A stretch of 64,000 nt of DNA from Streptomyces canus 299MFChir4.1 (GCF_000383615.1 NZ_KB911583.1:293369-357368), one strand, 5' to 3'; numbered from the stretch's first letter, positions 1-9,224 are shown. A program made the numbers and translations. The notes: generated from the letters alone by a model not told the origin.

Positions 1-164
1 CGGTGCGGTGCGGTGCGGGCGGGCTCAGCCTCCTGTGTCCTGCGGACGACCCCGGCCTCCGGTGCCGCGCGAGGAGGCCCAGTCCTCGGTGCCGTGCGGG
101 CAAGGTCAGCCCCCGGCGCCCTGCGGACAACCCCGGCCCCCGGCCCCCCCGAGAGGACCCGCCC

Positions 165-1409
165 ATGACCGCCGTACGCCACGTCGACGTCCTGATCGTC
201 GGTGCCGGGCCCGCCGGGCTCACGGCTGCCGCTCGGTTGGCGGACGCGCAGGTGGGCCGGGTCGAGGTCCTGGACCGGGAACAGCAGGCCGGGGGAGTGC
301 CCCGGCACTGTGCTCACGGCGGTTACGGCAGCTGGTCGCGGCCCCTGACCGGGCCCGCCTACGCCCGACTCCTCGTCACGGCCGCCGAGCGCGCCGGGGC
401 CGTCGTACGCACCGGAGTCACCGCCCTCGACTGGGCCGGCCCGCTGTCGCTGCACACCGTCGGCCCGGCCGGACCGGAGACGATCCGGGCGCGGGCGGTC
501 GTCCTGGCCACGGGCGCCCGCGAACGCCCGCGTTCCGCACGGCTCGTCCCCGGCACCCGCCCCGCCGGAGTCCTCACCACGGGCGAACTCCAGCAGGCCG
601 TGCACCTCCACCAACAGCACATCGGGGAGCGCGCGGTCGTGGTCGGCGCGGAGGACGTCTCCTACGCGGCCGCCGCCACCGTACGGGCCGCCGGAGCGGT
701 GGTCGTCGCCATGCTCACGGACCTGCCCCGCGCCCGGACCACACCCAGCCGCGCCGCCGACGCCCGCCTCCGGCAAGGGATTCCGCTCCTCACCGGCACC
801 ACGGTCACCGAACTCCTCGGACACGCACGGCTGTCGGGCGTCCGCGTACGGCACCGTGACGGCAGGACGGCCGCACTGCCCTGCGACACCGTCGTGTTCA
901 CCGGCGACTTCGTGCCCGATCACGAACTCGCCCGGCGCGGCGGCCTGACCCTGGACACCGGCACCCTGGGCCCGGCCGTCGACGGGTCGCTGCGCACCTC
1001 ACGGCCCGGCGTGTTCGCGGCCGGCAGTGTGCTGCACCCCGTGGAGAGCGCGGCGATCGCGACCCGCGAGGGGGCGCAGGCGGCCGGTGCCGTGCTGGAG
1101 GCGCTGGCCGGAGTCGAACACCAGGACGGCGTCCCCCTGGCGGTGGCACCGCCCCTGCGCTGGATCGTCCCGAACCGGGTCACCCCGGCCCCGGCCGAGA
1201 GCGGTCTCCCGCACGGTCTGCCGTACATCCTGCGCACGACGGCCCCCTTGACCCGCCCGCTCCTCCAGGTCACCCAGGACGGCCGCACGCTGTACCGCCA
1301 ACGCCTGGCCAGGGCACTTCCGTACCGGCCCCTCGTCCTGAGCGCACGGTGGACCCACCTGGTCGATCCCGAGGGCGGCCCTGTGCGGGTGACGCTGAGC
1401 GGTCGGTGA
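165..1409 (+). CDS. NAD(P)/FAD-dependent oxidoreductase
   Basis: A 414-residue flavoprotein of the pyridine nucleotide-disulfide oxidoreductase fold, close to the HcnB/sarcosine-oxidase-alpha/glycerol-oxidoreductase-like group. The N-terminal Rossmann motif VGAGPAG (about residues 11-17) binds FAD. ATGARERPR (about 116-124) is the typical ATG motif before the second nucleotide-binding domain, and a late GVFAAGS motif (about 281-287) contacts FAD. The substrate cannot be told from sequence. The frame is open to the left edge of the window, but the part before the ATG at 165 is Pro/Arg-rich low-complexity sequence with a repeated CCTGCGGAC motif, so 165 is the likely start. The gene converges on the minus-strand membrane protein ending at 1426. 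An upstream partner, such as a dehydrogenase subunit, may lie outside the window. Confidence 0.8.
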   Translation: MTAVRHVDVLIVGAGPAGLTAAARLADAQVGRVEVLDREQQAGGVPRHCAHGGYGSWSRPLTGPAYARLLVTAAERAGAVVRTGVTALDWAGPLSLHTVGPAGPETIRARAVVLATGARERPRSARLVPGTRPAGVLTTGELQQAVHLHQQHIGERAVVVGAEDVSYAAAATVRAAGAVVVAMLTDLPRARTTPSRAADARLRQGIPLLTGTTVTELLGHARLSGVRVRHRDGRTAALPCDTVVFTGDFVPDHELARRGGLTLDTGTLGPAVDGSLRTSRPGVFAAGSVLHPVESAAIATREGAQAAGAVLEALAGVEHQDGVPLAVAPPLRWIVPNRVTPAPAESGLPHGLPYILRTTAPLTRPLLQVTQDGRTLYRQRLARALPYRPLVLSARWTHLVDPEGGPVRVTLSGR

Positions 1410-1425
1410 ACGACCCGGCCGCCGG

Positions 1426-2472
1426 TCAGATCACCTTCAACCGCACCAGCGCACCCAGCGTCAGCGCCCCCGGCACCAGCGGCACCCAGACCGTGATGAT
1501 CCGGAAGGCGAGCACCACCGCCGTGGACACGGCCACTGGACCGCCCGCCGCCACCAGCGCCACCACCAGGGCCGCCTCCACCGAGCCGACCCCGCCCGGC
1601 GTGGGCACCAGGGCCACCGCGCAGGTCGCTGCCAGATACGCGACGGCCATGTGCACGGGCGCCACCGGCAGCCCCAGCGCCTGCCCCACCGCGGCGAAAC
1701 CGGCCGCCTGGAGGGCCGGGAAGGCGAGCGAACCGCCCCACAGGGCGAACGCCCGGGACGGCATGGCGTGCACCGAGCGGGCCTCGCACAGGGCGGTCCG
1801 CAGGAAGGAGCCCACCGCCGTCCGCACCCGGCGGACACCGGCGAGGACACCCACGGCCGTCACCAGTACGGCGCCCAGGCCCAGCAACAGCGGACCCGCC
1901 GCCGTGTCGGGCAGCAGCGCGCCGAACCGCAGCGCCTCCGGGAAGGCCACGAAGAGCACGGTCAGCAGGGCGAGCCGGCCGACCGACTCCGCCAGCAGAT
2001 ACAGGGCCAGCGCGGCCGAGGAGCGGGCGAGCGGAACCCCGCACACGGTCATGAACCGCAGGTTGACCGCCCCGGCGCCGAGGCCCGTCGGCAGCAGATG
2101 GTTGGCCGCGCCCGCCGCGAACTGGGTGGCCAGCAGTCGCCGCCGGGGCAGTCGCGCCACCACGGCGCCCTGCCGGGTGAAGGAGGCGGCCACCCAGGTC
2201 AGACAGGTGGTGCCGGTCGCGGCCGCGAGCCATGGCCACTCGGCGTTGCGCAGGTGACCGAAGCCCTCGACGAGCACGGAACGGTGCCGGACCGCCACGA
2301 CGGTGACCAGCAGGAGCGGGACCAGACACAGGATCTGGCGGATACGGCGGACGGGGAGGCGCTGGAGAGGGCGTCCCTGGGGGAGTTCTACCGCTGTCAC
2401 ACCCGGAGAGGGTTTCCCCGCCGCGCCAACGGCGGGTTGCGGAAGCGGGGCCAGGGTCTTACGTGCGGTCAT
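1426..2472 (-). CDS. YbhN/LPG-synthase-type membrane protein
   Basis: A 348-residue integral membrane protein of the lysylphosphatidylglycerol synthase transmembrane-region (YbhN/AglD-like) family. About seven or eight hydrophobic segments follow a basic N-terminus. The segment TGLGAGAVNLRF (about residues 120-131) and the late GGVGSVEAAL (about 294-303) are family hallmarks. Members are lipid-flippase or lipid-transfer-like proteins; no soluble aminoacyl-transfer domain is attached, so true lysyl-PG synthesis is unlikely. I chose the ATG at 2472, which opens the protein MTARKTL. Longer readings of this frame run antisense through the neighbouring ABC gene and are spurious. The gene is divergent from the ABC transporter starting at 2545, with about 72 bases for both promoters. 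Confidence 0.8.
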   Translation of the reverse strand: MTARKTLAPLPQPAVGAAGKPSPGVTAVELPQGRPLQRLPVRRIRQILCLVPLLLVTVVAVRHRSVLVEGFGHLRNAEWPWLAAATGTTCLTWVAASFTRQGAVVARLPRRRLLATQFAAGAANHLLPTGLGAGAVNLRFMTVCGVPLARSSAALALYLLAESVGRLALLTVLFVAFPEALRFGALLPDTAAGPLLLGLGAVLVTAVGVLAGVRRVRTAVGSFLRTALCEARSVHAMPSRAFALWGGSLAFPALQAAGFAAVGQALGLPVAPVHMAVAYLAATCAVALVPTPGGVGSVEAALVVALVAAGGPVAVSTAVVLAFRIITVWVPLVPGALTLGALVRLKVI

Positions 2473-2544
2473 CGAGTCCTTCGGTCGGGCTGTTGAGGTG
2501 CGGGCGTTGACCTCGACAACGCTTGAGGTTCTAAGTTCTCTCCC

Positions 2545-4455
2545 ATGAGCATGGAGACCACAGCGTGGACACAGCTGCACAGTGTCATGAACGCCGAGCA
2601 GGAACGTCGCCCGTTCGCCCGCGCGACACTGCGCCGCATCGGCGCCTTCGCCCGCCCGCACCGTACCCGAATCGCCCGTTTCGTCGTGCTCGGGGTGGCG
2701 ACCGCGCTGCTCGCCGTGGCCACGCCCGTACTGGCCGGGAACGTCGTGGACGCGATCGTGTCGGGCGACGACGAGAGCAAGGTCGTACGCCTCGCCCTGC
2801 TCATCGCCCTGATCGCGGTCGCCGAGGCGGCGCTCGGCATCCTCGCCCGACGCCTGTCGGCCTCGCTCGGGGAGGGGCTCATCCTCGATCTGCGCACGGC
2901 CGTGTTCGATCATGTGCAGCGCATGCCCGTCGCGTTCTTCACACGTACCCGTACGGGAGCGCTCGTCTCCCGTCTCAACAACGACGTCATCGGCGCCCAG
3001 CGCGCCTTCAGCAACACCCTGTCCGGCGTGGTCAGCAACCTGGTCACCCTGCTGCTGACCCTTGTGGTGATGCTCACCCTGTCCTGGCAGATCACCCTGC
3101 TCGCGCTCGTGCTGCTCCCGCTGTTCGTGATCCCGGCCCGGCGCATGGGCAGCAGGATGGCCCGGATGCAGCGGGAGGCGGCCACTCTGAACGCGGCCAT
3201 GGGCACCCGCATGACCGAGCGCTTCTCCGCACCCGGCGCCACCCTCGTCAAGCTCTTCGGCCGCCCCGAGCAGGAGTCCGTGGAGTTCGCGGCCCGCGCC
3301 CGTCAGGTGGCCGACATCGGCGTGCGCACGGCGACCGCCCAGTCGGTGTTCATCACTGCCCTGACCCTGGTCTCCGCCCTCGCCCTCGCCCTGGTCTACG
3401 GCCTCGGCGGCTGGTTCGCCCTGCGCGGCAGCCTGGAACCCGGTGCCGTGGTCTCCCTCGCCCTGCTCCTGACCCGTATGTACGCCCCGCTCACCGCCCT
3501 GGCCGGCGCCCGTGTCGAGGTGATGAGTGCGCTGGTCAGCTTCGAGCGGGTCTTCGAGGTGCTCGACCTGAAGCCGCTGATCGCGGAGAAGCCGGACGCC
3601 CGTGAGGTTCCCGAAGGACCGGTCGCCGTCGAGTTCGAGGACGTCCGCTTCGGCTACCCCTCCGCCGACAAGGTCTCCCTCGCCTCCCTGGAGGAAGTCG
3701 CCTCCCTCGACACCCGCGGCGGCGCCGAGGTCCTGCACGGCGTCTCCTTCCGCGCCGAACCGGGCCAGACCATCGCCCTCGTCGGCTCCTCCGGCGCCGG
3801 AAAGTCGACCGTCGCGCAACTGCTGCCGCGCCTCTACGACGTCGACGAGGGCGCCGTACGCATCGGTGGCGTCGACGTCCGCGACCTGACCGCCGGCTCC
3901 CTGCGCGCCACTCTCGGCATGGTCACCCAGGACGGCCACCTCTTCCACGACACCGTCCGCGCGAACCTGCTCCTGGCCCGCCCCGAGGCGAGCGAGACGG
4001 AACTGTGGGACGCCCTGCGCCGCTCCCGCCTCGACACTCTCGTACGGTCCCTTCCCGACGGCCTCGACACCGTGGTCGGCGAGCGCGGCTACCGGCTCTC
4101 CGGCGGTGAACGCCAGCGCATGACCATCGCCCGGCTGCTGCTGGCGCGCCAGCGGGTCGTCATCCTCGACGAGGCCACCGCCCACCTGGACAACACCTCG
4201 GAGGCCGCCGTCCAGGAGGCGCTCGCCGAGGCGCTGGAGGGCAGGACGGCCATCGTGATCGCCCACCGCCTGTCCACGATCCGCACGGCCGACCTGATCC
4301 TGGTGGTCGAGGACGGGCAGATCGTGGAGCGGGGCACCCACGAGGAACTCCTCGCCCTCGACGGCCGGTACGCGGAGCTCTACCGGACCCAGTTCACCGC
4401 ACAGGACGGCGGCGGGATGCCGGAGATCGCGGCGGCGGGCGAGGCCGTGGCCTAG
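2545..4455 (+). CDS. ABC transporter, fused permease-ATPase (exporter type)
   Basis: A 636-residue half-transporter of the MsbA/LmrA-like exporter family that would work as a dimer in the cytoplasmic membrane. An N-terminal six-helix ABC membrane domain (about residues 40-330) is followed by the nucleotide-binding domain. Walker A GSSGAGKS starts at residue 414, the signature LSGGE at 518, and Walker B ends in D542-E543 with the H-loop in IAHRLST. The linker LASLEEVASLDTRGG before Walker A is longer than usual. The substrate is unknown; a lipid or drug is typical. Starts at 2545 and 2551 are both possible and no strong ribosome site is visible. Downstream is only a phosphatase remnant on the other strand, so the gene appears monocistronic. 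Confidence 0.88.
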   Translation: MSMETTAWTQLHSVMNAEQERRPFARATLRRIGAFARPHRTRIARFVVLGVATALLAVATPVLAGNVVDAIVSGDDESKVVRLALLIALIAVAEAALGILARRLSASLGEGLILDLRTAVFDHVQRMPVAFFTRTRTGALVSRLNNDVIGAQRAFSNTLSGVVSNLVTLLLTLVVMLTLSWQITLLALVLLPLFVIPARRMGSRMARMQREAATLNAAMGTRMTERFSAPGATLVKLFGRPEQESVEFAARARQVADIGVRTATAQSVFITALTLVSALALALVYGLGGWFALRGSLEPGAVVSLALLLTRMYAPLTALAGARVEVMSALVSFERVFEVLDLKPLIAEKPDAREVPEGPVAVEFEDVRFGYPSADKVSLASLEEVASLDTRGGAEVLHGVSFRAEPGQTIALVGSSGAGKSTVAQLLPRLYDVDEGAVRIGGVDVRDLTAGSLRATLGMVTQDGHLFHDTVRANLLLARPEASETELWDALRRSRLDTLVRSLPDGLDTVVGERGYRLSGGERQRMTIARLLLARQRVVILDEATAHLDNTSEAAVQEALAEALEGRTAIVIAHRLSTIRTADLILVVEDGQIVERGTHEELLALDGRYAELYRTQFTAQDGGGMPEIAAAGEAVA

Positions 4456-4480
4456 GCGTACGGCCGCCTCGGACCCCGGG

Positions 4481-4885
4481 TCAGGGCGTGAGCCGGTGCT
4501 GGTGGCCCGCACGCCATTCGGTCAGCAGGACGGTGGCGTCGTCGTCCAGACGGCCGGAGTGGTGGTCGAGGACCGCGTGCATCAGCCGGCCCAGGGTCTC
4601 GTGCAGTGTCTGGCGGCCGGAGCGGTGGCGGACGATGAAGTCGGTGAACCGCTCATGGCCGAACCGCCGCCCCTCGGCATCACGGGCTTCGACGATGCCG
4701 TCGGTGTACAGCAGCAGCCGGTCGCCGGGCTCCAGCTGATGGCGGCTGACGACGATCGTCAGCCCCAGGCTCGCGCCCATCGGCCCGGCGGGCGGGCAGG
4801 CCGGCTCGACGGTTCAGCGGTTGTCCCGGACAACGAGGGGCAGCGGGTGACCGCGGTGAAGGATGTGGAGAAACGGAATCGGCCA
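4481..4885 (-). pseudogene. SpoIIE/PP2C-type phosphatase, C-terminal remnant
   Basis: The open stretch from 4780 to 4481 (99 residues, starting MGASLGLTIVV) matches the C-terminal third of SpoIIE-like PP2C serine phosphatases, including GDRLLLYTDGIVEARD and the closing DDATVLL. Reading the same frame upstream gives HILHRGHPLPLVV, the conserved AGHPPPL region, but a TGA at 4814-4816 interrupts it between VVRDNR and TVEPACPP. The N-terminal half of the phosphatase domain and any PAS/GAF sensor domains are absent, because recognisable similarity stops near 4885. I read this as a decayed anti-anti-sigma regulatory phosphatase. The internal TGA could in principle be a sequencing error, but the missing N-terminus makes function unlikely. 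Confidence 0.7.
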
Positions 4886-4970
4886 GACGCGCGAGGTCCG
4901 CCTCAGCCGCCAGGGCAAGCACCCACGCGCCGCCCGTGGCACCCCGCCTTGCAGGGCGCGGACCGGCAGT

Positions 4971-5543
4971 TCAGGTCGTCGGGCCGGCCCCCGCCGCGGG
5001 CGCCGACGCGGAGTCCGGACGCCTCGCCGGAAACAGCAGCTCCGTGGCGGCCCGCGCGTGCAGCGCGTCCAACGTCTTGATCTGCCGCACGGCCCTGCGC
5101 AGCAGCTCCTCCAGCCGGTCGGCGTCCAGGCGCGAGTCCTGTGCCGACGCGGCGAGCAGCCCGCGCCACAGCGAGGCCTTGCCCTGTGCTCCCAGCCGCA
5201 GCGCTTCGAGCTCGACCAGCAGGGCCAGGCCGGAGCGGCGCAGCAGGCGGCCGTTGGGCTTCATCCGCGCGACCTTCTCGCCCAGCCACGCCCCGTACGT
5301 CTTGTAGCGCCGCACCGGGACGTCGAGGTCGGCGAGGAGGCGTACCAGGGCCTGCCGGTCCTGGGCGATCTCCTTCCTGAGGCTCTCCAGAGGCTCGCCG
5401 TAGGGCGAGCCACGGTGCTCCTGAGCCATACGACCGGCGAGTTCGACGCCCGCCGTCGCGCCGGCCAGGTGGTCGTTGAGATAGATCACCAGCCGTCTCT
5501 GCCGCGTCGGACCGTCGGGCGAGGTCGGTGCCGTCGTGTTCAT
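4971..5543 (-). CDS. Conserved hypothetical helical protein
   Basis: A 190-residue soluble protein with no domain I can name. It is predicted to be almost entirely helical, with regular leucine and alanine heptads such as LVRLLADLDVPVRRYK and LLVELEALRLG. Its size and helix pattern resemble four-helix ferritin-like bundles, but no metal-ligand ExxH pairs stand out. The start at 5543 (MNTTAPTSPDG) has a good ribosome site GGAGGG five bases upstream, so I prefer it over the longer start at 5603. It lies alone on the minus strand between the phosphatase remnant and the DUF2071 pair. Function is unknown. Confidence 0.65.
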   Translation of the reverse strand: MNTTAPTSPDGPTRQRRLVIYLNDHLAGATAGVELAGRMAQEHRGSPYGEPLESLRKEIAQDRQALVRLLADLDVPVRRYKTYGAWLGEKVARMKPNGRLLRRSGLALLVELEALRLGAQGKASLWRGLLAASAQDSRLDADRLEELLRRAVRQIKTLDALHARAATELLFPARRPDSASAPAAGAGPTT

Positions 5544-5765
5544 GATTCCCTCCGGCTGCCGAGTCCGGTGACGGTCTCCGAGTGCCCCGGCCGGGCCGGT
5601 CAACCATTTTGTCCCGAACGTCGGCCGGATCCGCCCCGTCGGCGCCTGGACCAGGTCGCGGCCGGCGAGGTCAGGGCGGCGCCGAGGCCGATCCGGCGGG
5701 CCCGGGCCCGAATCCGAGGGCTCCGGGGCCCGCCACGGCTGACCGAGTGCTCGTCCTGCTCATGG

Positions 5766-5804
5766 GTCCGCGCCTCGCGCGGACGTCCGGGTGCTCCTGC
5801 CCGG
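5766..5804 (-). terminator. Paired hairpins after the DUF2071 operon
   Basis: Two short hairpins sit just beyond the stop of the minus-strand gene at 5811. One is CCGGG/CCCGG with an 8-base loop (5787-5804). The other is GTCCGCG/CGCGGAC with a 5-base loop (5766-5784). There is no U-tract, which is common for Streptomyces terminators. Confidence 0.4.
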
Positions 5805-5810
5805 ATGTCG

Positions 5811-6449
5811 TCACTCCGGGGTCAGGCCCACGGTTGTGGTGACGCGGGTGAGGGATGGCTGCCTCGGTACGGACCCGAACCCGAAGCGCACGGGCGGGAC
5901 GACCGGTGCCGCCGGACCGAGGTCGACGCCTTCGAAGCGCCCCGACACCGCGTGGACGGGCCGCAGGTCCCGGGCTCCGTACCACTCCCGGCGGCCCGCC
6001 CGCGCACTGCCACGGGTGCGCACGCCGGGCAGCAGCACGGAGGCGGGTAGGGCCGTGAGCGCGCACCAGGCCGGCTGCCGGGCGAGCACGCCGGGCACCG
6101 CGCACAGCAGCAGCCCCAGAAGCCGTCGGCGGCCCGCGGTGAAACGCAGGTCGAGCGGTCCTGCCATGACCCTCCAGGTGTCACCGGTGACGCGCACGCC
6201 GACCGGGAGGACGCGCACGGTGTCGAAGACATAGGTGCCGCTGACGAAATCCGCCGTCTCCCGGGTGGGAGCGAGCAGCAGCCGTTCGCCGTCCGGCCGC
6301 TCCAGCATCACGTCGCTGAACGGCCCGAACGGCGACCGGGGCCAGTGCCCCAGCACGACCCGGGTCCCGGAGGCCGTGCCCAGGCCGGCGATCCAGCCGT
6401 CGAAGCGCAGCCGCCCGCCGTGGGACCGCGTGCCCGGCGGCCCGCTCAT
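5811..6449 (-). CDS. Hypothetical protein coupled to DUF2071 gene
   Basis: A 212-residue protein of unknown family. The N-terminal half has several beta-strand-like stretches rich in arginine and tryptophan (GWIAGLGTASGTRVVLGHW). The middle contains the alternating hydrophobic pattern TYVFDTVRVLPVGVRV. A central segment RLLGLLLCAVPGVLARQP may be membrane-associated. It starts at 6449 with an ATGA overlap on the stop of the DUF2071 gene, so the two are translationally coupled and probably act together. No catalytic motif is recognisable. Confidence 0.6.
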   Translation of the reverse strand: MSGPPGTRSHGGRLRFDGWIAGLGTASGTRVVLGHWPRSPFGPFSDVMLERPDGERLLLAPTRETADFVSGTYVFDTVRVLPVGVRVTGDTWRVMAGPLDLRFTAGRRRLLGLLLCAVPGVLARQPAWCALTALPASVLLPGVRTRGSARAGRREWYGARDLRPVHAVSGRFEGVDLGPAAPVVPPVRFGFGSVPRQPSLTRVTTTVGLTPE

Positions 6450-7129
6450 GGGGAAGAGGTCCGGGAGACCCCAAGCCGGACGTGCTCGACCCCGGGGGAG
6501 AAGTGCACGACGGGCCCGTCGAGCGGGGCCGGCAGGCCCGCCGCGGTGGTCAGCGTCTCCTCCAGCCCGTCGACGGCCGCACCGGCCAGCGGCCAGGGTT
6601 CGTGTTCCACCGGTGTCTCCCAGAGACGCCCGAGGCGTCGCGTGTACGCGCGCCACCGCGAGGTCAGCCACACGTCCCGCTCGGTCGGCTGAAGGGGGTC
6701 GCCGGGACGGACGCGCAGCCGGTACGACACACCGCGCGCCCCTCGCGCTCCCGCGTACGAGACGGTGGCGCCGTCGGTGGCCACCCGCAGGTGCCCCAGG
6801 TGGTACGGCGCCCCGACGGCACGAGCCGCCAGCATCAGCGGGCAGGCCACCTCGATGGACAGGAACCAGATCCCGTCCCGCCCGTCCTCGCGTCGCGCGT
6901 AGGTCCGCAGGTTGGTCTCCGCGAACGACGGGAGCCCGCGCACCGAGGCGGGGAGGCCCGCGGGGCGCACGTCCGCCATGACGAACGGAGTGAATCCCAC
7001 CCAGGCGGCCCCGTCGTACTCGTCCACGGTCAGCTCCGGCGGCAGGAGGGACTGCACGGCCTCCGGCCGGAAGGGCCAGTGCACGAATGTCTGCCGCAGC
7101 CAACGCGCCCGCACAGCCGGCACCCGCAC
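6446..7129 (-). CDS. DUF2071 (YqjF-like) family protein
   Basis: A protein of about 227 residues of the YqjF/DUF2071 family, whose biochemical role is unknown (acetoacetate-decarboxylase-like fold). Family signatures are RWLRQTFVHWPF near the N-terminus, then LLPPELTVDEYDGAAWVGFTPF and FAETNLRTYAR. The start is not certain. GTG at 7129 has a GGAGCGGAG sequence just upstream, and GTG at 7123 is also possible. The last four bases overlap the next gene (ATGA). Upstream sequence past about 7200 belongs to a truncated TetR gene on the other strand, so the promoter region may have been rearranged. Confidence 0.75.
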   Translation of the reverse strand: MRVPAVRARWLRQTFVHWPFRPEAVQSLLPPELTVDEYDGAAWVGFTPFVMADVRPAGLPASVRGLPSFAETNLRTYARREDGRDGIWFLSIEVACPLMLAARAVGAPYHLGHLRVATDGATVSYAGARGARGVSYRLRVRPGDPLQPTERDVWLTSRWRAYTRRLGRLWETPVEHEPWPLAGAAVDGLEETLTTAAGLPAPLDGPVVHFSPGVEHVRLGVSRTSSP

Positions 7130-7225
7130 GCGCTGCTCCGCTCCGTACGCCACCACGACCGCCGAGTCCCCACCCGGGAACGACGGAAACGCCCAGGCAG
7201 GGGTCGTGCCGCGGCGGACACTCCG

Positions 7226-7552
7226 TTGATCGGACGCATCCTCGTCGACGAGTCGTCCCGGGACACCGAACGATTGGACTACCTGTACGAGCGGCACATC
7301 GTTCCCACTCTTCAGCTCATGGCGCCCAGCATCGAGAGGCTCGTCGCCTCCGGACGCATGGCGCCCGTCCCGATGGACGTGCTGTTCTTCGCCGTCATTC
7401 CGCCCGTCTCGGGCATGGTGGACGGCCCTCTGGAGCGGCGCCTGGGCAGGCCCGAGCCCGCCTCGTCTCGGCACTTGACGGATACGGCGGAGGCGCTGGC
7501 GACGCTCGTGGTCAACGGACTGCTCGCGACGGGTGCGCAACAGGGCCGATGA
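7226..7552 (+). pseudogene. TetR-family regulator, C-terminal remnant
   Basis: An open segment of about 108 residues, beginning LIGRILVDESSRDTERLDYL and ending VVNGLLATGAQQGR, matches the ligand-binding C-terminal domain of TetR/AcrR regulators. The DNA-binding N-terminal half is missing. Immediately upstream, the sequence becomes the antisense strand of the DUF2071 gene, so a deletion or insertion junction lies at about 7190-7226. Without the helix-turn-helix it cannot be a normal regulator. Confidence 0.65.
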
Positions 7553-7904
7553 AGAACAGACCGAAACCCGGAGTAATCAGCTGGTGCAAACTGCAGTGCG
7601 TGTACGCCGTCACCATGCGGGCGGGCGCCGCGACTTGTGCACTCGACGTAAAAAGCGCGGGCGGCCCGAACCACGGGACTGCCCGGGGACCTTCCGAGTG
7701 GGAGCGCCCTGCCGCTCGGCGCTGATCACCGACGCGACTGATGTGTGGCGCCCAGCGGGTAGGCGTTGGCTCGCGGCGGCCGCACACCGAAAAGCCGAGG
7801 GGCGCGCACACACTGCTGACAGACGCGGCGGCCCTGTCTGTTCGGGTTCCCCTCTCCCATGCGTCAGCTGCTGGTGAACATCCCCGAGATGTGTTCACCG
7901 CGCA
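7553..7904. other. Gene-free stretch between two regulator remnants
   Basis: I see no supported gene in these 352 bases. Short open frames here have no homology I recognise. It probably holds eroded sequence between the TetR and AraC fragments. Confidence 0.5.
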
Positions 7905-8261
7905 ATGGGCGACCGACGAGGTGTCCGGGCTTCTGCTCTGGAGGCGGTTCTGGCCGAATGTGTCACGGGGCGGGGCGGCGCCAACCCGATCAGCACCCAG
8001 GCCACCGTGCTGGACCTCGTCCGTACGCTCGCGGCGGCACGGCGGCGGCTCCGCGTCGCCCGCCATCTTGCCGACCCCGGGTTGAGCGCGGGGCGGGTCG
8101 CCGAGGCGATCGGCGTGTCCGCGCGGCACCTCGGCCGTATCTTCCGACCAACCGGGGTGAGCCCCTCCCGGTACATACTCGAACAGCGGCTCGACAGGGC
8201 TCGACAGGTGCTCGCCGATCCAAGCTCCCGGCATCTGACGATCGCCGAAGTCGCCCATCTT
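7905..8261 (+). pseudogene. AraC-family regulator, truncated C-terminal HTH
   Basis: The frame from 7905 encodes a segment matching the AraC DNA-binding domain. The first helix-turn-helix is LSAGRVAEAIGVSARHLGRIF (about codons 60-80), followed by the linking helix SPSRYILEQRLDRARQVLAD. The second helix-turn-helix begins with LTIAEVAH and then stops abruptly at about 8260, where GFxxxSHFxRxF should follow. The frame continues into unrelated sequence to 8462. The N-terminal effector domain is also largely missing. It is a fragment and unlikely to bind DNA properly. Confidence 0.65.
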
Positions 8262-8581
8262 CCGGAGCCGGGCCGCACCCCGGGGGAAATGCGTCCGCTC
8301 ATCCTCTTGGCTTTGTCCAGCAGTCTCGTCGAGGCGCCGTCGGTAGCGGCTGCATCGGGGTGTTGCTGTCCGGGCCTGATCGCTGCAAGGCCGTGTGCGA
8401 ACTGCCGGATCCCCAGACGGCTCCGGTACTGCGACGCGACCTGTGCGGGAAGCATCCGATGACGCTTCCCGGCCGGACTCGACCGCCGCTCACCCTCAGC
8501 CGCATGTTGGTCGCTCGTCCAAGACGCTGCGCTACACTGCGTGTGAGCAGGCGTCTCGACTCACAGGGGAAAACGAACCGC
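8262..8581. other. Intergenic remnant before TetR gene
   Basis: No gene is supported in these 320 bases. They carry the read-through of the AraC fragment and then the upstream region of the TetR gene at 8582. No clear operator palindrome was seen. Confidence 0.4.
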
Positions 8582-9181
8582 ATGGCTCGTATGGCGGCAA
8601 AGGACCGACGGGAAGAGCTGATTGCGGCGGCGTTCCGAGTCATGGTCCGCGACGGAGTGACGAAAGCGACAACGCGCGCGATCGTCAACGAAGCGAAGAT
8701 GCCGTTGGGCGTTTTCCATTACTGCTTCAGCTCCCGGGAAGAACTCCTGCAGGAGGTCCTCACTCGCTTCACCGCCAGAAGTGCCGACGCGGCGCGGAAT
8801 GCCCTCCAGGAGGGTGGCGACCTCGGTCTGAGGGTCTCCAAGAGCCTGGGCGCGTTCTGGGACGGTGTGGAACGCGGCCCAGGAGAGCACCAGGTGACCT
8901 ATGAACTCACGCATTACGCCTTGCGGCAGGCCGGCTTCGAGGAACTGGCTCGTCGGCAGTACCAGAGTTACCTGGAAGTCCATCAGGGGCTCCTCATGGA
9001 GGCCGCCGAGGCCGAGGGGATCCGTTGGACTGTTCCTGTACCGGTCCTTGCGCGCTATCTCAACGCGGTGTTGGACGGCCTCATCCTTTGCTGGCTGGTC
9101 GACCGCAACGGCGAGGACAGTCGTGAAGTACTGCGTCTGACCGGCGAGCACCTCTTGACTCTCGCCGAGAGGAAGGAATAG
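8582..9181 (+). CDS. TetR/AcrR-family transcriptional regulator
   Basis: A 199-residue regulator. The N-terminal helix-turn-helix covers about residues 8-52 (RREELIAAAFRVMVRDG, then ATTRAIVNEAKMPLGVFHYCF), with the typical TetR turn into the YxxFxxREEL helix. The remaining 140 residues form the helical ligand and dimerisation domain. The ATG at 8582 follows GGGGAAAACGAACCGC, a purine-rich site. The reading frame is open upstream into the AraC debris but that part is not protein-like. It stands alone. The downstream neighbours on the other strand are fragments of a hydrolase and a P450, perhaps its former targets. Confidence 0.85.
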   Translation: MARMAAKDRREELIAAAFRVMVRDGVTKATTRAIVNEAKMPLGVFHYCFSSREELLQEVLTRFTARSADAARNALQEGGDLGLRVSKSLGAFWDGVERGPGEHQVTYELTHYALRQAGFEELARRQYQSYLEVHQGLLMEAAEAEGIRWTVPVPVLARYLNAVLDGLILCWLVDRNGEDSREVLRLTGEHLLTLAERKE

Positions 9182-9224
9182 CTCCGGCCTCGGCCCGGCC
9201 CCTTCGGGTTCGCTGGCCGGCTGA

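Noticed and set aside
1-164. N-terminal extension of the FAD oxidoreductase to the window edge
   Set aside because: The translated part is repeat-like Pro/Arg sequence without homology, and the dinucleotide-binding fold begins right after the ATG at 165.
1426-4512. A 1028-codon open frame on the minus strand over the ABC transporter
   Set aside because: Only its last 348 codons look like protein; the rest is the antisense of a well-supported ABC gene, an effect of high G+C.
7859-8581. Long N-terminal extension of the TetR protein starting at 7859
   Set aside because: The added 241 codons overlap AraC debris in another frame and are Arg/Pro-rich; the TetR domain starts cleanly at 8582.
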